Assembly: GCA_932521035.1 (NCBI GenBank)
Contig: OW051494.1
Coordinates: forward strand, 1,412,001-1,476,000
DNA length: 64,000 nucleotides
Reading direction: 5' to 3'
Origin: Oscheius dolichura
Taxonomy: Eukaryota; Nematoda; Chromadorea; Rhabditida; Rhabditidae
Shown: positions 24,425 through 34,463 of the stretch, one piece after another
Position numbering within the stretch: the stretch's first letter is position 1
How the letters are laid out: every line of letters begins with the position of its first letter
Program-made: the position numbers and the translations under genes
Notes under the pieces: generated by a model
What the model was told of the DNA's origin: nothing
The model's input: only the letters and a program-made list of their open reading frames with translations
Database searches by the model: none

Positions 24425-25495
24425 TTAATCCGCGTCGTGGTGGCCTTCTTCCCTCGAGGACTGTGTCTCCTGTGTCAGGAGCAGCGGCTCGTCGAAGAGG
24501 CTCTCGTAGTGTTCCTCCGGCTTTGACTGATCCTTCGTCTTCTCCTTGCTCGGCTCCTTCGCCTTCTTCTGTTCCGTGAATCCGTTGGCCCCGTCCTCGC
24601 CGAAGAGCGCCTCGTACTGGCCTCCTCCTCCGGCCGCCTGCTCGTCCTCCTTCTTCTTTTCCCTCTTCTTTGCCAACTGTTTTGATTTTTTAAACTCCAA
24701 AAAGAACGGATTTCTTTCAATAATTTTTAACAATCCTCCATAGTTATACAAATCCTCCCGGATCAATTCCACAATCCAAACCGGGCATCGATAATAGCTT
24801 GGTTTATATGTATTTAATCCGTAGTGGCACTGAGCCCAATAGATGTAGTAGCCGCAGAAGAGGCACTTCTCCTTGCTGTTCTTGTCCTTCACCGGATTCC
24901 GGCACTTGTGTTCCAAGTAGAGAGGACGGATGACCTTAGTCATAGCTGTCATAAAATCCACATACGCCTGCATTACGTCGTCGGCGAGGCGCAGAAACTT
25001 CATCAATTCGATGTAATTCGTCATTTTTCGCAGATAATCCACCTGCTCCTCGAATGTCCAGTCGTTTATTTCCTTCTCAACAGATATTTTGAATATTGGC
25101 CAGCCGACAATTTTTCTCTTGTCTTCTTCATTTATTGCCTTTGCCCATTCTTCTTCTTGTTCTTTTGACATTTTCGGTTTTTCCATTTCTTCCGCCGGCT
25201 GTGTTGCTTCTTTCTTCAATTTCATTTCGTCGTCTTCTTTCGAATTTTTCACTTCTTCCTTTGGTTTGTCTATTTCCTTTGACTTATCATCCTCTTCCAT
25301 CGGTTGTTTCACTTCTTTCTTCGACTTTTCCTCTTCCTTTAATACTTCTTTCTTCGGTTTAGCAGTCGTTTTTACTATCTCCTTCGACTTTTTCACTTCT
25401 TCCTTTGATTTTTCCTTCGTCTTTTTCTTCTTCTTACACAAGATGAGCAGCCACGGCAGGAGGAAGTAGAACAGCAGCTGCAGAAGGAAGAACAT
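24425..25495 (-). CDS. signal-anchor Lys/Glu-rich protein with one EHKC/CxxC module
   Basis: One exon of 357 codons (356 aa) from MFFLLQLLFYFLL. An in-frame ATG 17 codons upstream exists, but the relative at 38700 also begins MFFLL, so I use this start. Residues 1-20 form a hydrophobic segment followed by CKKKKK, which suggests a signal anchor. Residues about 24-125 are a Lys/Glu repeat region. A folded module follows with EHKC, then 13 residues to CLFCGYY, a Trp, and further on YNYGGLL. The tail is charged with two similar motifs (QYEALFGE and HYESLFDE). The same EHKC-CxxC-W-DYGG module occurs twice in the gene at 38700-40131. Four Cys per module could bind metal or form disulfides. I do not recognise the family. 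Confidence 0.85.
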   Translation of the reverse strand: MFFLLQLLFYFLLPWLLILCKKKKKTKEKSKEEVKKSKEIVKTTAKPKKEVLKEEEKSKKEVKQPMEEDDKSKEIDKPKEEVKNSKEDDEMKLKKEATQPAEEMEKPKMSKEQEEEWAKAINEEDKRKIVGWPIFKISVEKEINDWTFEEQVDYLRKMTNYIELMKFLRLADDVMQAYVDFMTAMTKVIRPLYLEHKCRNPVKDKNSKEKCLFCGYYIYWAQCHYGLNTYKPSYYRCPVWIVELIREDLYNYGGLLKIIERNPFFLEFKKSKQLAKKREKKKEDEQAAGGGGQYEALFGEDGANGFTEQKKAKEPSKEKTKDQSKPEEHYESLFDEPLLLTQETQSSREEGHHDAD

Positions 25496-26051
25496 CGTGA
25501 CTGTGAGACCAGCCAGTTGGCGGAGACGCAGACAATCAAATGACATTAGGAAAATGGAACTGGTGGATTAAATTTGACAAGATATAGACAAGAAGAAGTA
25601 AATATCCAATTTTTAAAAAGCTACAATTTTTATATTGTTCAGAATTCTTTCCTCTGAAAGTTTATGCCCAGAAAACTCAAAAAGCCACTCTTTTCGATAA
25701 TTTTGGTCAATTCAGATTTAAAAACTTTCTCTTTTCTAAAATCTTTTGTCTAGATCTTGTTTTCCATTGTTTATTAGCCCAGATAATGTGTTCGTCTTCC
25801 CGAACCGATACCGTTTTTATTCTTCAAATCAGCTTGAAAGTAATATAGACTTCGTTGAAGTGATAATCACCGCGGTAAGGGAACTCTTCGCCATTTGGAG
25901 CTCAAAAGTCAAATGTTTCGAAGTCTAACACATTTTGTGTGTAGTAAACTTGAATGTCTGTGTACTGTAGCTAAAAAATGTTCGTTTCTGTCACCATTAG
26001 AGATCTGTAAGGCCAAGAAGTACCGTCTTGCTGCTGACTGGGGGAGGATTT
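25496..26051. other. spacer
   Basis: AT-rich upstream region of the 24425-25495 gene and downstream region of the next. No exon seen. Confidence 0.4.
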
Positions 26052-26606
26052 TTATTCTAGGGAGGGAGAAAGGCCAACATAATATTCAGATTTCAATACA
26101 AATATAGAGGTGGCATGTCGCTCTGCCCAATAGATTTCTTCCTCGATTTCTTTGATCATTTCAGGATTTGCTTCATTCTTCATCGCATCGCGAATATTTG
26201 CAATACATTGCTTTTCCATTTCTGCATGTTTTTGAGCATCAGTGATAGTGTAGAATTTTAGATAAAAGTAGTCTGTCTGAAATTGAAAGGATAAGAAGAA
26301 AATAGCATCGTAAAATTCTAAAATTCAGCTCTGAATGGCAATTTGTATTCTACTGGATATTTAACCTACCGTGAAGAGCTCCTTTTCTGCTTCCACTGCT
26401 TGTGAGTATTGTTCTAGTGCTTCTTTTCTATACAAATTTGTATAATAAAAGCCACATTTTGATGCTTGACATAAGCGAACAGCTGACCTATCCGTTAGCT
26501 GAAACGGACCCTGCTACAAATGATAAAAACCAACCTTTCGAATGATTTCTTTAATATTTGCAGGAGTAAAGACTCGGTGATGCAAATCAATGGTTATACC
26601 CGACAT
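26052..26606 (-). CDS. F-box-like helical protein, paralog 2
   Basis: Exons 26535-26606, 26370-26498 and 26052-26276, all phase 0, 141 residues. The first exon ends FTPANIKEIIRK and the second begins LTDRSAVRLCQASKCG, the same split F-box-like pair as in paralog 1. Shared positions continue through the second exon (RKxALxQ, AxxxExxLxT at its end). The third exon is helical and charged (AQKHAEMEKQCIANIRDAMK). It lies 2.4 kb from paralog 1 on the same strand, with the Lys/Glu-rich gene between them, so a local duplication is likely. Function is unknown. An F-box-like role is inferred from two helices only. Confidence 0.75.
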
Positions 26607-26789
26607 GAGAAACAGCGCTTGTAAATCAAAGCGACAATGAGGTAAGAAAATGTAGGGAAAAGCCGTAAACCGAGTACAACGCATTATCCAGCGACGCTAT
26701 TATGCTTGTGCGTCGAAGTTCCCACGCTACTGATAATGCAATAATTATAAAAAAATCAGCAGAAAAATATGTACAAAATTTTATTACAA

Positions 26790-26998
26790 CTATCGATTAA
26801 ATCGAACATCTGCCTGATTGTTAGCATTATTATTCAATCTCCATAGGTTTTTCTTGAACTTCACCTGTATCAAAAAAATCCCGAATGCAAATGGTATCAT
26901 CGTGTGAACAACTGATAATTTGAAACGTATCAAATTGTAAGCGAAAAACATGTGCGGTATGCTCCTAAATTGTGCAAACTTATCATAGAGTATCACTG
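26790..26998 (-). CDS. possible small membrane protein downstream of eEF1-gamma
   Basis: An open frame follows a TTTTTCAG acceptor at about 26999-27001, only about 90 bases past the eEF1-gamma stop on the same strand. It contains a hydrophobic stretch ([17 protein letters not shown]) and a basic, Asn-rich tail. A reverse-strand AATAAA lies at about 26770. The spacing is typical of a second gene in a nematode operon, but the start codon is unclear (the in-frame ATG is internal) and no family is recognised. Confidence 0.35.
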
Positions 26999-27086
26999 AA
27001 AAATGAGTGAAAGATGTAAATCATTTTACAACTCAGTTTACTACAGAAGATTTACTCAAAAACATTTTGTTAAACAAGAACGTATA

Positions 27087-28304
27087 CTACTTGAAGATTT
27101 TTCCTTGGTTGAACGTCTTGCCGTCGAAGTCGCCTTCCTGGAGAAGATACTCGTTGACGTTCTTGCGTGTCCTCTCATCCTTAGGATCCAGTTTGGTCCA
27201 TTCGTACGATTCGTAGTCGACCTAAAAAATAAATGTTATTCGCAGAATAGAAGATGTCTGCAAAAATAAAACAGCATCCAACGAGAAGGAATTCTAATCT
27301 ACGATTATAACACTTATGAATAAAAGTATTCACAAGATAACTCATATTCGAAACGAAAACAAGAAGACAACAAAAACGTACCTGCCAGTCGGGGCACAGG
27401 GGGAAGACGAGCTCTTGGCCTCTCCAGATCCAGATTCCGGAAATTGTTGAGTTGTTATTCTCTCCGAAAAGAATCATGGAGGCGAAGGCGTTTTTCTTCA
27501 GCTTCTCCAGCCGTTGGAACATACCTAAACGAAAATATTACTAATTTTGGAGAAAATTTACTAACCTGAGATGAGATTGCAACTCATAAAAACGAGCGTA
27601 AGATCTTGAGGATATTTGTACTCGCATTTCCAAATGGAGTAGTTATCGGCATCGAAGTTTTCCCAGAGATGCGGAATAGCCTTGATAGCGATATCCTCGT
27701 TGGAATAAACACGCTTGAATCCGTCCAAAACGAAGGTTCCTTTGGGCATCTCGGCAAAGGGATCTTTCGATGATTCCTTCGGGGTATCATCGTCATCGGC
27801 TTCATCAACTTTGGGCTTGGCTGATGGCTTTTTCTCCTCCTTCTTGGGTTTATCCTCTTTTATAGTAGTTTTCTTTAACTTGGAAGCAAGGTTTTGTAGT
27901 TTCGCTATAACATCATAGTACAATACAAAAAAAATTATAAAAAAAAATAAAAAATAAAAAAGACTTACAATCCAAATTCGATGTGCAGCCGGGTTTAACA
28001 TCTCCAAGTACTTCTTTTACGCTGGGCTGGTTGATGACAGTCTTGAACCAGCGGGTGACGTTGACGAGCTTCTTCTCGGCATCAGCATCAAAAAAGTGCT
28101 GAAAACTGATTTACAAACAAAATAAATATAAATTACCTGGTACAGGGGAAGAAGAGCCGAAGCAGCGTTAATGTCACTTGAAGACAAACGCTCACCCACA
28201 AGGAACGTGCGATTCAGCAAGAAGTCATTTAGCGCACGAAGCTGTTCCACAAGGGCGACTTTGTCAGCAATTAGATGGTTGAAGTAATCCGAAACTTGAG
28301 CCAT
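27087..28304 (-). CDS. elongation factor 1-gamma, N-terminally shortened
   Basis: Exons 28137-28304, 27969-28098, 27566-27904, 27382-27524 and 27087-27221 join in phase to about 305 residues. eEF1-gamma is the scaffold subunit of the eEF1B exchange complex of translation elongation. Visible parts: a GST-C-like segment with [15 protein letters not shown] and [17 protein letters not shown], a Lys-rich linker, and the conserved C-terminal domain ([56 protein letters not shown], ending NQGKIFK). The usual N-terminal thioredoxin-like half of GST (about 80 residues) is absent. The GST-C region also looks about 20 residues shorter than usual between AQVSDYF and LLNRTFLV. The model starts at MAQVSDYF right after a TTTTTCAG acceptor. 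An upstream exon elsewhere cannot be excluded. Confidence 0.9.
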
Positions 28305-28795
28305 TGTACGAACTGAAAAACGAACATGAAATAAAGAAAGCACATGTCATGAATGTCAGAAGATAAAGAGTTGTTCATAAGGCATAAAATTAAGAACTGG
28401 AATTTAGCATTTTTGCAAGTCTTTTAGACTTTGTTCGTCTAAATTTTATAGGCCACATTGCGGTGAACGTAAACACTGAATATCTGCTGAATTAGATGCA
28501 TTAGTTTCTACTAATATTCAGTTCCACAAATATCACAAACACGGCCACCAAACGATACAAAACAGCAGAAAGTAGAGAAGCAGCATTGGAGGCGAAAGAA
28601 ATGAGATTTCGCAATTCGTATTTCAAGTCCTTTGGAGTTGCGCCTAATTTTTTGTTCCCGGGAAAAACTGTGATCCTATTTTCATTTCTCTCTTGTCCCT
28701 TGTTGTCTTTGTGTCTCTTGCCGTATTTCTTTTTTACCAATATCTAATTCTTCTTGCTCTGAATGTTACTAAAAGTACTTCTTATAATTACAGGC
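28305..28795. other. divergent promoter region
   Basis: Lies between the minus-strand eEF1-gamma gene and the plus-strand papain-like gene. A minus-strand open frame (28501-28740) has a hydrophobic C-terminus but no splice or homology support, so I leave it uncalled. Confidence 0.4.
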
Positions 28796-30343
28796 ATGGA
28801 AGCACCTAGACCACATGTAACAAATCGTTGGAAGTTCAAGAGCGGAACGTACTATGTCGAAGCACCAGAAGAAACACGCTTACCTGGGTTTGTTTCTAAA
28901 GCTGTTGTACAACGGAATTCCTGTAGTAAATTTTGGGATTGTCTAGCAATTATATTATGATAGCCATTAATTTTCACAATTTTAGATGGGTTTTCTCCGT
29001 CTGTATATTCTTGCTACTATCTTTGATTTTCGCCGCTATTCTTATTGCTGTCATATGTGCCGACAGTGCCAAGAAACAGGAAAAAAGTAAGGCGTAGTTC
29101 TTTTACTGACTATTTTTTTTCAGAAAATTCGTTGTTCTTGAATGAATTTCATACCCGTTGCGATACAAAAGGTAACTGGACTGAAGATAAAATAATAGCA
29201 TACCAGACATACTTCTTCTCGTACGTGTCTTTCTTGCTACGTTTATGTTGGTTTAAGTTACAAAGGAAAAAACATTTCGGAAGTTTGCAACAGCTTAGAA
29301 TGCTATCTGGAAAATCAACAAACGATTGAAAAATACAACAATCAAACGGAAAAAGGCGTTCATCTCTTTGGAAACACTGTCTTTTCGGATTGGTGTGGAA
29401 TCGAAAGACAATCGGTAGCACATGCTAATTGTAACTCAATTGTTCTATTTGTTTTTAGTATGTTCGTACCATTCGAAGCGCTTCCCAAGTAAAAGCACGC
29501 ATAAGCACTAATAAGACAACTCATTTTTCTCTTAGCAGTGCAGTAGCTTCAAAAATCATTTTCAACGGTATGTTAATATTTTTTACTAGAATGTAAATTG
29601 AATATATTGATATCTGAATTTTAAAATAACTATTTAGATACGCTTCCAATCGATGAAAATGTTAGATCTGCCCTGCTTCAGTGGGCATTTTATACTAGTA
29701 ACACGTCAAGTACGTATCCAACTTTTGACAACTTTTCTAAAGTATGTTGCCTTTTTTATTTGCATGTTTTATTCTTTCACCTGCAGAAATTCTCTGACGA
29801 ATACATACTTTATGATTTTGAAAAACCAGCTGATATTCTTGAACAAGATGACTTCCATAAAAGATATCTAATCCAGGAGGGAGTATTCGCCACAGGTATT
29901 TTGCTTCTTCAGATTTCTGCTACCGTTACAATTTATTGCTTCCGTCAGACTCTAGTAAAATTGTATTTTAGAAGTATACCTCAATGATCTTGTATTTTTC
30001 TATCAAGATGGAGTGCTTCCTCGTAAGGTGTGCGATGCCACGTACTACCATGTTGTCAAGTTTCCGGTCATAGTTATCGGTTACGGTTAGTTCTCTATTT
30101 AGATAGTATTTTTTTTGCACATTTTCAGGTATGGATGAAAATACAACACAATATTGGGAAGTACAACCAATTGGAGAGCACTTCAAATCTTGGGGTAGAA
30201 ACAGCACCATGAGAATTCATGATACGTGCTATAAGAAAATGCATAATCCACGAATTGTTGACGTCGATGTGCGAAGCCGTCAAAACAACCTGAGCGAAAA
30301 TGGACTAGCCATAGGCAAATTAAATTCACTTCCATGGCTTTAG
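28796..30343 (+). CDS. membrane-anchored, degenerate papain-like (C1) protein
   Basis: Nine exons join in phase: 28796-28887, 28986-29086, 29124-29220, 29258-29414, 29459-29567, 29638-29741, 29787-29895, 29972-30085 and 30129-30343 (about 365 residues). A short N-terminal tail is followed by one membrane segment (WVFSVCIFLLLSLIFAAILI), giving type II topology. The C-terminal half follows papain-family layout: a DGVLPRKVCDA segment like the GIY...C region, then HVVKFPVIVIGYG like the HAVxxVGYG strand with His, then QYWEVQPIGEHFKSWGRN. In active enzymes this last part reads YWxVKNSWG; here the catalytic Asn position is not conserved, and I find no QCGSCWAF-type Cys motif. It is therefore probably a pseudo-peptidase, possibly a binding or inhibitory protein. 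Confidence 0.78.
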
Positions 30344-30719
30344 AAAATCTTTTGCATGTTTCACCGTTAACCTTTTTTCTCTGCAAATTACTACTTATTG
30401 TTTAGTTTAATATTTTGTTAGTTTACACTTTTTGTTGTTCAACGACATAAAAATGTCTAATAATTATTTGTTGATTTGTAGTGAAACAAGGCATCTGCTG
30501 CAGTTTCGAACTGTTCATTTCATAGCCACTGATTCATATTTTGAGTCTTATTGGCTTCCAAAGCTACCGTAATCAGTTGTTTTTGTATCAAAAGATCATG
30601 ATACCGCTGCTCCTTTTAGCCAAGTGCTAGATAAGAAATAATGATGAGTGAATGTTTATTTACATTTTGTACACTTTGTACATATGTTATTATTACAAAC
30701 CAGCATAAAGGTAAGGTCA
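30344..30719. other. convergent 3' regions
   Basis: Separates the plus-strand papain-like gene from the minus-strand RTPP gene. No coding signal. Confidence 0.45.
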
Positions 30720-31912
30720 TTAGGCAGCAGGAGTAGAGAAGACAACAGGGTCAACAGCAACCGGAGGAGGAGTTTTGTGGAAGGGAGGAACGTGTGTCCT
30801 TCGGAGAATGTCTTCCTCCGGGGGAGTTCGTCTATTCAGTTCCGGGACAGGAGTTCTACCAAGTTCATCAACTGGAGGGGTACTTCTGTTCAGTTCAGCC
30901 GGAGGAGGGGTGCGGTTTCCATGTCGAGGAGGGAAGGATCGTCTTTCTATGGCGGCAGGAGTCACAGAATTGAAATCGGCTGCTCCAGTCGGGGCGGGCC
31001 ATGAGCCTCTACCATTCCACAGCTGGGGATCAGCGGTTCTGCCATGGAACGGGAAGAATTCGTCAGCACCGGGTAGAGAGAAGCGTCGGACAGGAGGGGG
31101 AGTCCTCCTGTTCAGATCAGAAGGCGGCGGTGTCCTGCCATGAAAGAAAACGTCAGGCTCAGCGGTACGGGACCATTTGTCGTCCAGGGAACGGAAAGTC
31201 AGCTGAAAATTGAAAATATGCGTTTGAATAGGGAAATTTTCCAGGCCGCCACACCCGTAAAATCTCGGCAGCTAAATCGTCTTTTACCAAAATGGCAAGG
31301 CGCCCAGCTGCCGAGACTTTACGGGTGGGGGAAATGCAGCCTGGTGAGAGGAAATAGACGTACCAGGTTCAATTGCTCTCCACCTACAGTAACCCCAATA
31401 AATTCAGAGAATTCTGGCTCTGGGACCCTGTCACGACTAGCCGGAGGGGTTCTTCTGTTCAGAACATCCAGCTCCGGATGAGGGGTGGTCAGCCGGTAGT
31501 CTTCCTCCACTGGGGGAGTTCTTCTATTCAAATTATCCGGAACTGGGGTCCTGCCACGATTGAGCCCATCTACCGGAGGGGTTCTTCTATTAAATTCAGG
31601 CTCACCGGTCCTGCCACGATTATCATCAGCTGGAGGGAAAGAGTACTAAAATTTGGATTTGTACCAAAGAAAAGGAGAGGAACTTACCCTATTTTCCAAT
31701 GGAGATGGTGTTCTTCTAATAATATCGTCTGCTGGGGTCCTGTCACGATTATCTTCACCCACTGGTATTGGGCTCCTACCACGAAAATCTGGCGGTGGAG
31801 TTCTTCTGTTCAGGATCTCATCACTTGGCGTAGAATGCGGTATAGTTAGACGGTAGCCGGCGACTGCCAGCGGCAGGGCGAGGAAAAGGAGAAAGAAGAG
31901 AGCAGGCTGCAT
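30720..31912 (-). CDS. secreted RTPP-repeat, Pro/Arg-rich protein
   Basis: Three exons: 31688-31912, 31364-31645 and 30720-31202, all phase 0, 329 residues. Residues 1-19 (MQPALFFLLFLALPLAVAG) form a signal peptide. The rest is low-complexity with repeated units of the form LNRRTPP, NRGRTPxP and HGRTPP spaced 10-20 residues apart. There are no cysteines in the repeat region. Secreted Pro-rich repeat proteins in nematodes are often cuticle, eggshell or mucin-like, but nothing here decides which. The RR pairs recur so often that processing into small peptides is also possible. Intron 2 carries a family-A repeat (31244-31331). Confidence 0.82.
31244..31331. repeat. family-A element, short variant in an intron
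   Basis: The arms CACCCGTAAAATCTCGGCAGC and GCTGCCGAGACTTTACGGGTG pair. It sits in intron 2 of the RTPP gene and lacks the outer arm of long copies. Confidence 0.8.
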
Positions 31913-34463
31913 TGAGCGGGGGACTGCTTGCCCAATTGCCCCGATCTCCCCCCTTTTAAGGGCTCCCCCATGGGCGGATGTTTATATGTTTTTCGAGCCC
32001 CTAAAATCGGCAATCAGTTTGTGTTGGTGTCTAGAGGGCTGTCCCCTACCCGGCGGTGATGCCATTTAATGTAAATAGCCTTCCCTCCGGACTATTCTTA
32101 CCAAGATAAGGCAGCTCTGTTGACTTCTTTCTCTTTTGGCTAGGGCCCTGTTTTCACTAGAATCTTATCAAAAGAGGCTTTGAGTGTCCTATGTTATAGA
32201 AGAAGAAGAACTGTTGTTATGGGTCAGCTGCTTCCATTTTAGGCAACGGCTAGTCAGAGGGGGCTATTTGCTTCTTCTCCTGCTCTTCAGGACCGGGATG
32301 ACGTCTTTATTCAGCTGTTTTGATTCCCATTCTTAAAAGTTAGAGTTCAGAGGATCGACGTGATATCAGGAAGGAGGAATAGGTAGATATCGACTGGAAG
32401 ATCATTGATATTTTGATACGAGTATCATAATTAGCCCGGGGCTATAGTCTGTTTCAAATGGAAATGCTTTTTCGCGCGCTGTACTGACCTTCAAAATTTT
32501 CGACTTCGATTTCTCACAAAATTTTCAATATTTAGATTTGATATAGATTTCGTTTATTTTTCTATTTTTTGGGATTTTGGGATAATAATTCAAGTAGGCA
32601 AATGCAATGATAAAAATAATTAAAACATGTGTGAATTTCGCATAAAAATGCATGCAAAACTGTTGGGTTGGACCATCTAGACGGCAAAATGCCCGATCTG
32701 CCATTTATTAAACCCTTAAAATAAAGAGTGGCCGAGACATTTCAATTTGAAACAGACTAGAAATTCTGACTGGAGAGGGCTTCCTAGCCACAGGTAGGTT
32801 CCCAGCTGGGGAGGCCCCGGGGATATCTCTTGCGGAAACGGTAACAGATGTTCTCTGCTCTCGTTCTCTCCCGCCGCTGCGAGAGTGACGACATCTCGTC
32901 AGGGTTGTGCAATCCTCATCGAAAGGCTGAGGATTTACTCATCAAAATTACTCATCGAAAGGCTGAGGATTGCACAACCCTGACGAGATGTCGTCACTCT
33001 CAATTCGACCTTGCTTATTTATAGGTAGGGGGATGGCAAGCATTTTGATAAATTTGGCCGCATTCTTTCTTCTTATTTCGCAGTCTTCTACTTATTTTTT
33101 ATTAGGATATTAGGTTAATTTCCTGGGAATTTTATTGAAATATTAATAGTACTGTAGCAGCTTCCCTAGAAACTGGCCACGCATGATGGCGCTATTAGGT
33201 AACCCCATCCCCTCCCCGGTTCCAGCAGTCCCAGCGTCTCGAACTGCAACGCTCCCCGCGAGGCACAATGTAACAAAAAACGGCGATCAGGACTTCTCAC
33301 ACATAGGAACCGCAAAACGAAAATTAGATTTCATGGCAGCTCACAGATTTTGGGGTCATTCAATAGATCTTTTTGTAACTTACACTTTGGTTTTTAGAGT
33401 AAAGATATCGGGCAATACAGTGACGAGATATTTGCGTTTTCATTAAAGGGGATCGCCTTTTCTATTGAAACTCTGTGGTCGCGGGCGCACGATCCACCGA
33501 CTTCGGCATAATCTGGTGAAATGAAATGTGTGAGTCACACAACCTTCCTTACTCACCAAATGGCCGCATTCGATCAATTCGACCTTCCTTATTTATAGGT
33601 AGGGGGGATGTAGCAGCCCCCCCATGAATGACTCATGTGTGGCCTGTTCCTAGAGTGACTCATGCGGCATGAGGGCATGGTCTGAGCCTAGAGGGCTCGC
33701 TTCACCCGCCGCCAGTGGAGGCGGCCACCTGGCCATCTTCCCGGGGTTTACTTCCGCTTTTATTAGGGCGCGCCATAAATTAGTTCGTTTGGCTCATAAC
33801 TTTCTTATTTGTTGACCAAATCCATTCGGTCCAAGGGGGATGCATAGAGGGTTATCTGAAAAAAATTTCAAGCACAAATTCAGCTTTCCAGAATTTTTGG
33901 CAGCCGTTTTAAAGGAACTGTCAGGCACTGGCAGTTTCGTTCACGAAATTGCCTGATTCCGCTCACGGGTCCCGAAACGATAGTGCGCCCGCCTTGTTAT
34001 TATGCGGGAGATGTAGCTCATTCGATATGATTTTTGACGCTGATTCTGATGACGTTTTCAATTTTTCATTAAAAAAATGCTGAATTTGTGCTGTACATAT
34101 GTGTCTATATACCTCAGCTACAGTAACCCGCCTCAGTCCCTGACAGTTCCTTTGCTAAAAACTGTTTTTTTTTCAAGAAGTAGTATATTTTTCGTACTTT
34201 CGTAAAAAACTTTGTATTAGTAAAAATTCGAGCTTGCCGAGTTACGTCTGCCATACTTGGAATTTTTGATTTGGCTGAAAGGTAAGCTCTCTGGACGCGG
34301 TTGAAAATGGGCAAGTTAGGAAACGTGGGGGTTTCGGGGTTTTCAACTATGAATAGTGCGAATTTTTGAAAACCGCCTTCAGATTCGTAAATCTATTTTT
34401 TTTCCTGACATTTTGACTACCCACATGCACTATCATTTTTCAACAGACCAAAATATTTGTAGA
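31913..34463. other. 2.5-kb intergenic region
   Basis: No supported gene. It holds a near-perfect hairpin at 32881-33002 and two copies of a 30-base phrase (CAATTCGACCTTGCTTATTT at 33001 and a variant near 33575). The latter resemble an internal part of family B, ATTCGACCTTGCTTATT. Confidence 0.5.
32881..33002. repeat. near-perfect inverted repeat (hairpin)
   Basis: The arms 32881-32923 and 32962-33002 are reverse complements (GAGAGTGACGACATCTCGTC ... GACGAGATGTCGTCACTCTC). The spacer of about 38 bases itself contains a direct copy of CATCGAAAGGCTGAGGAT. The near identity of the arms suggests a young event. Confidence 0.9.

Noticed and set aside
28501-28740. Minus-strand frame upstream of eEF1-gamma as its missing N-terminal domain
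   Set aside because: The residues do not resemble the thioredoxin-like domain, and no donor joins it in phase to the MAQVSDYF exon.
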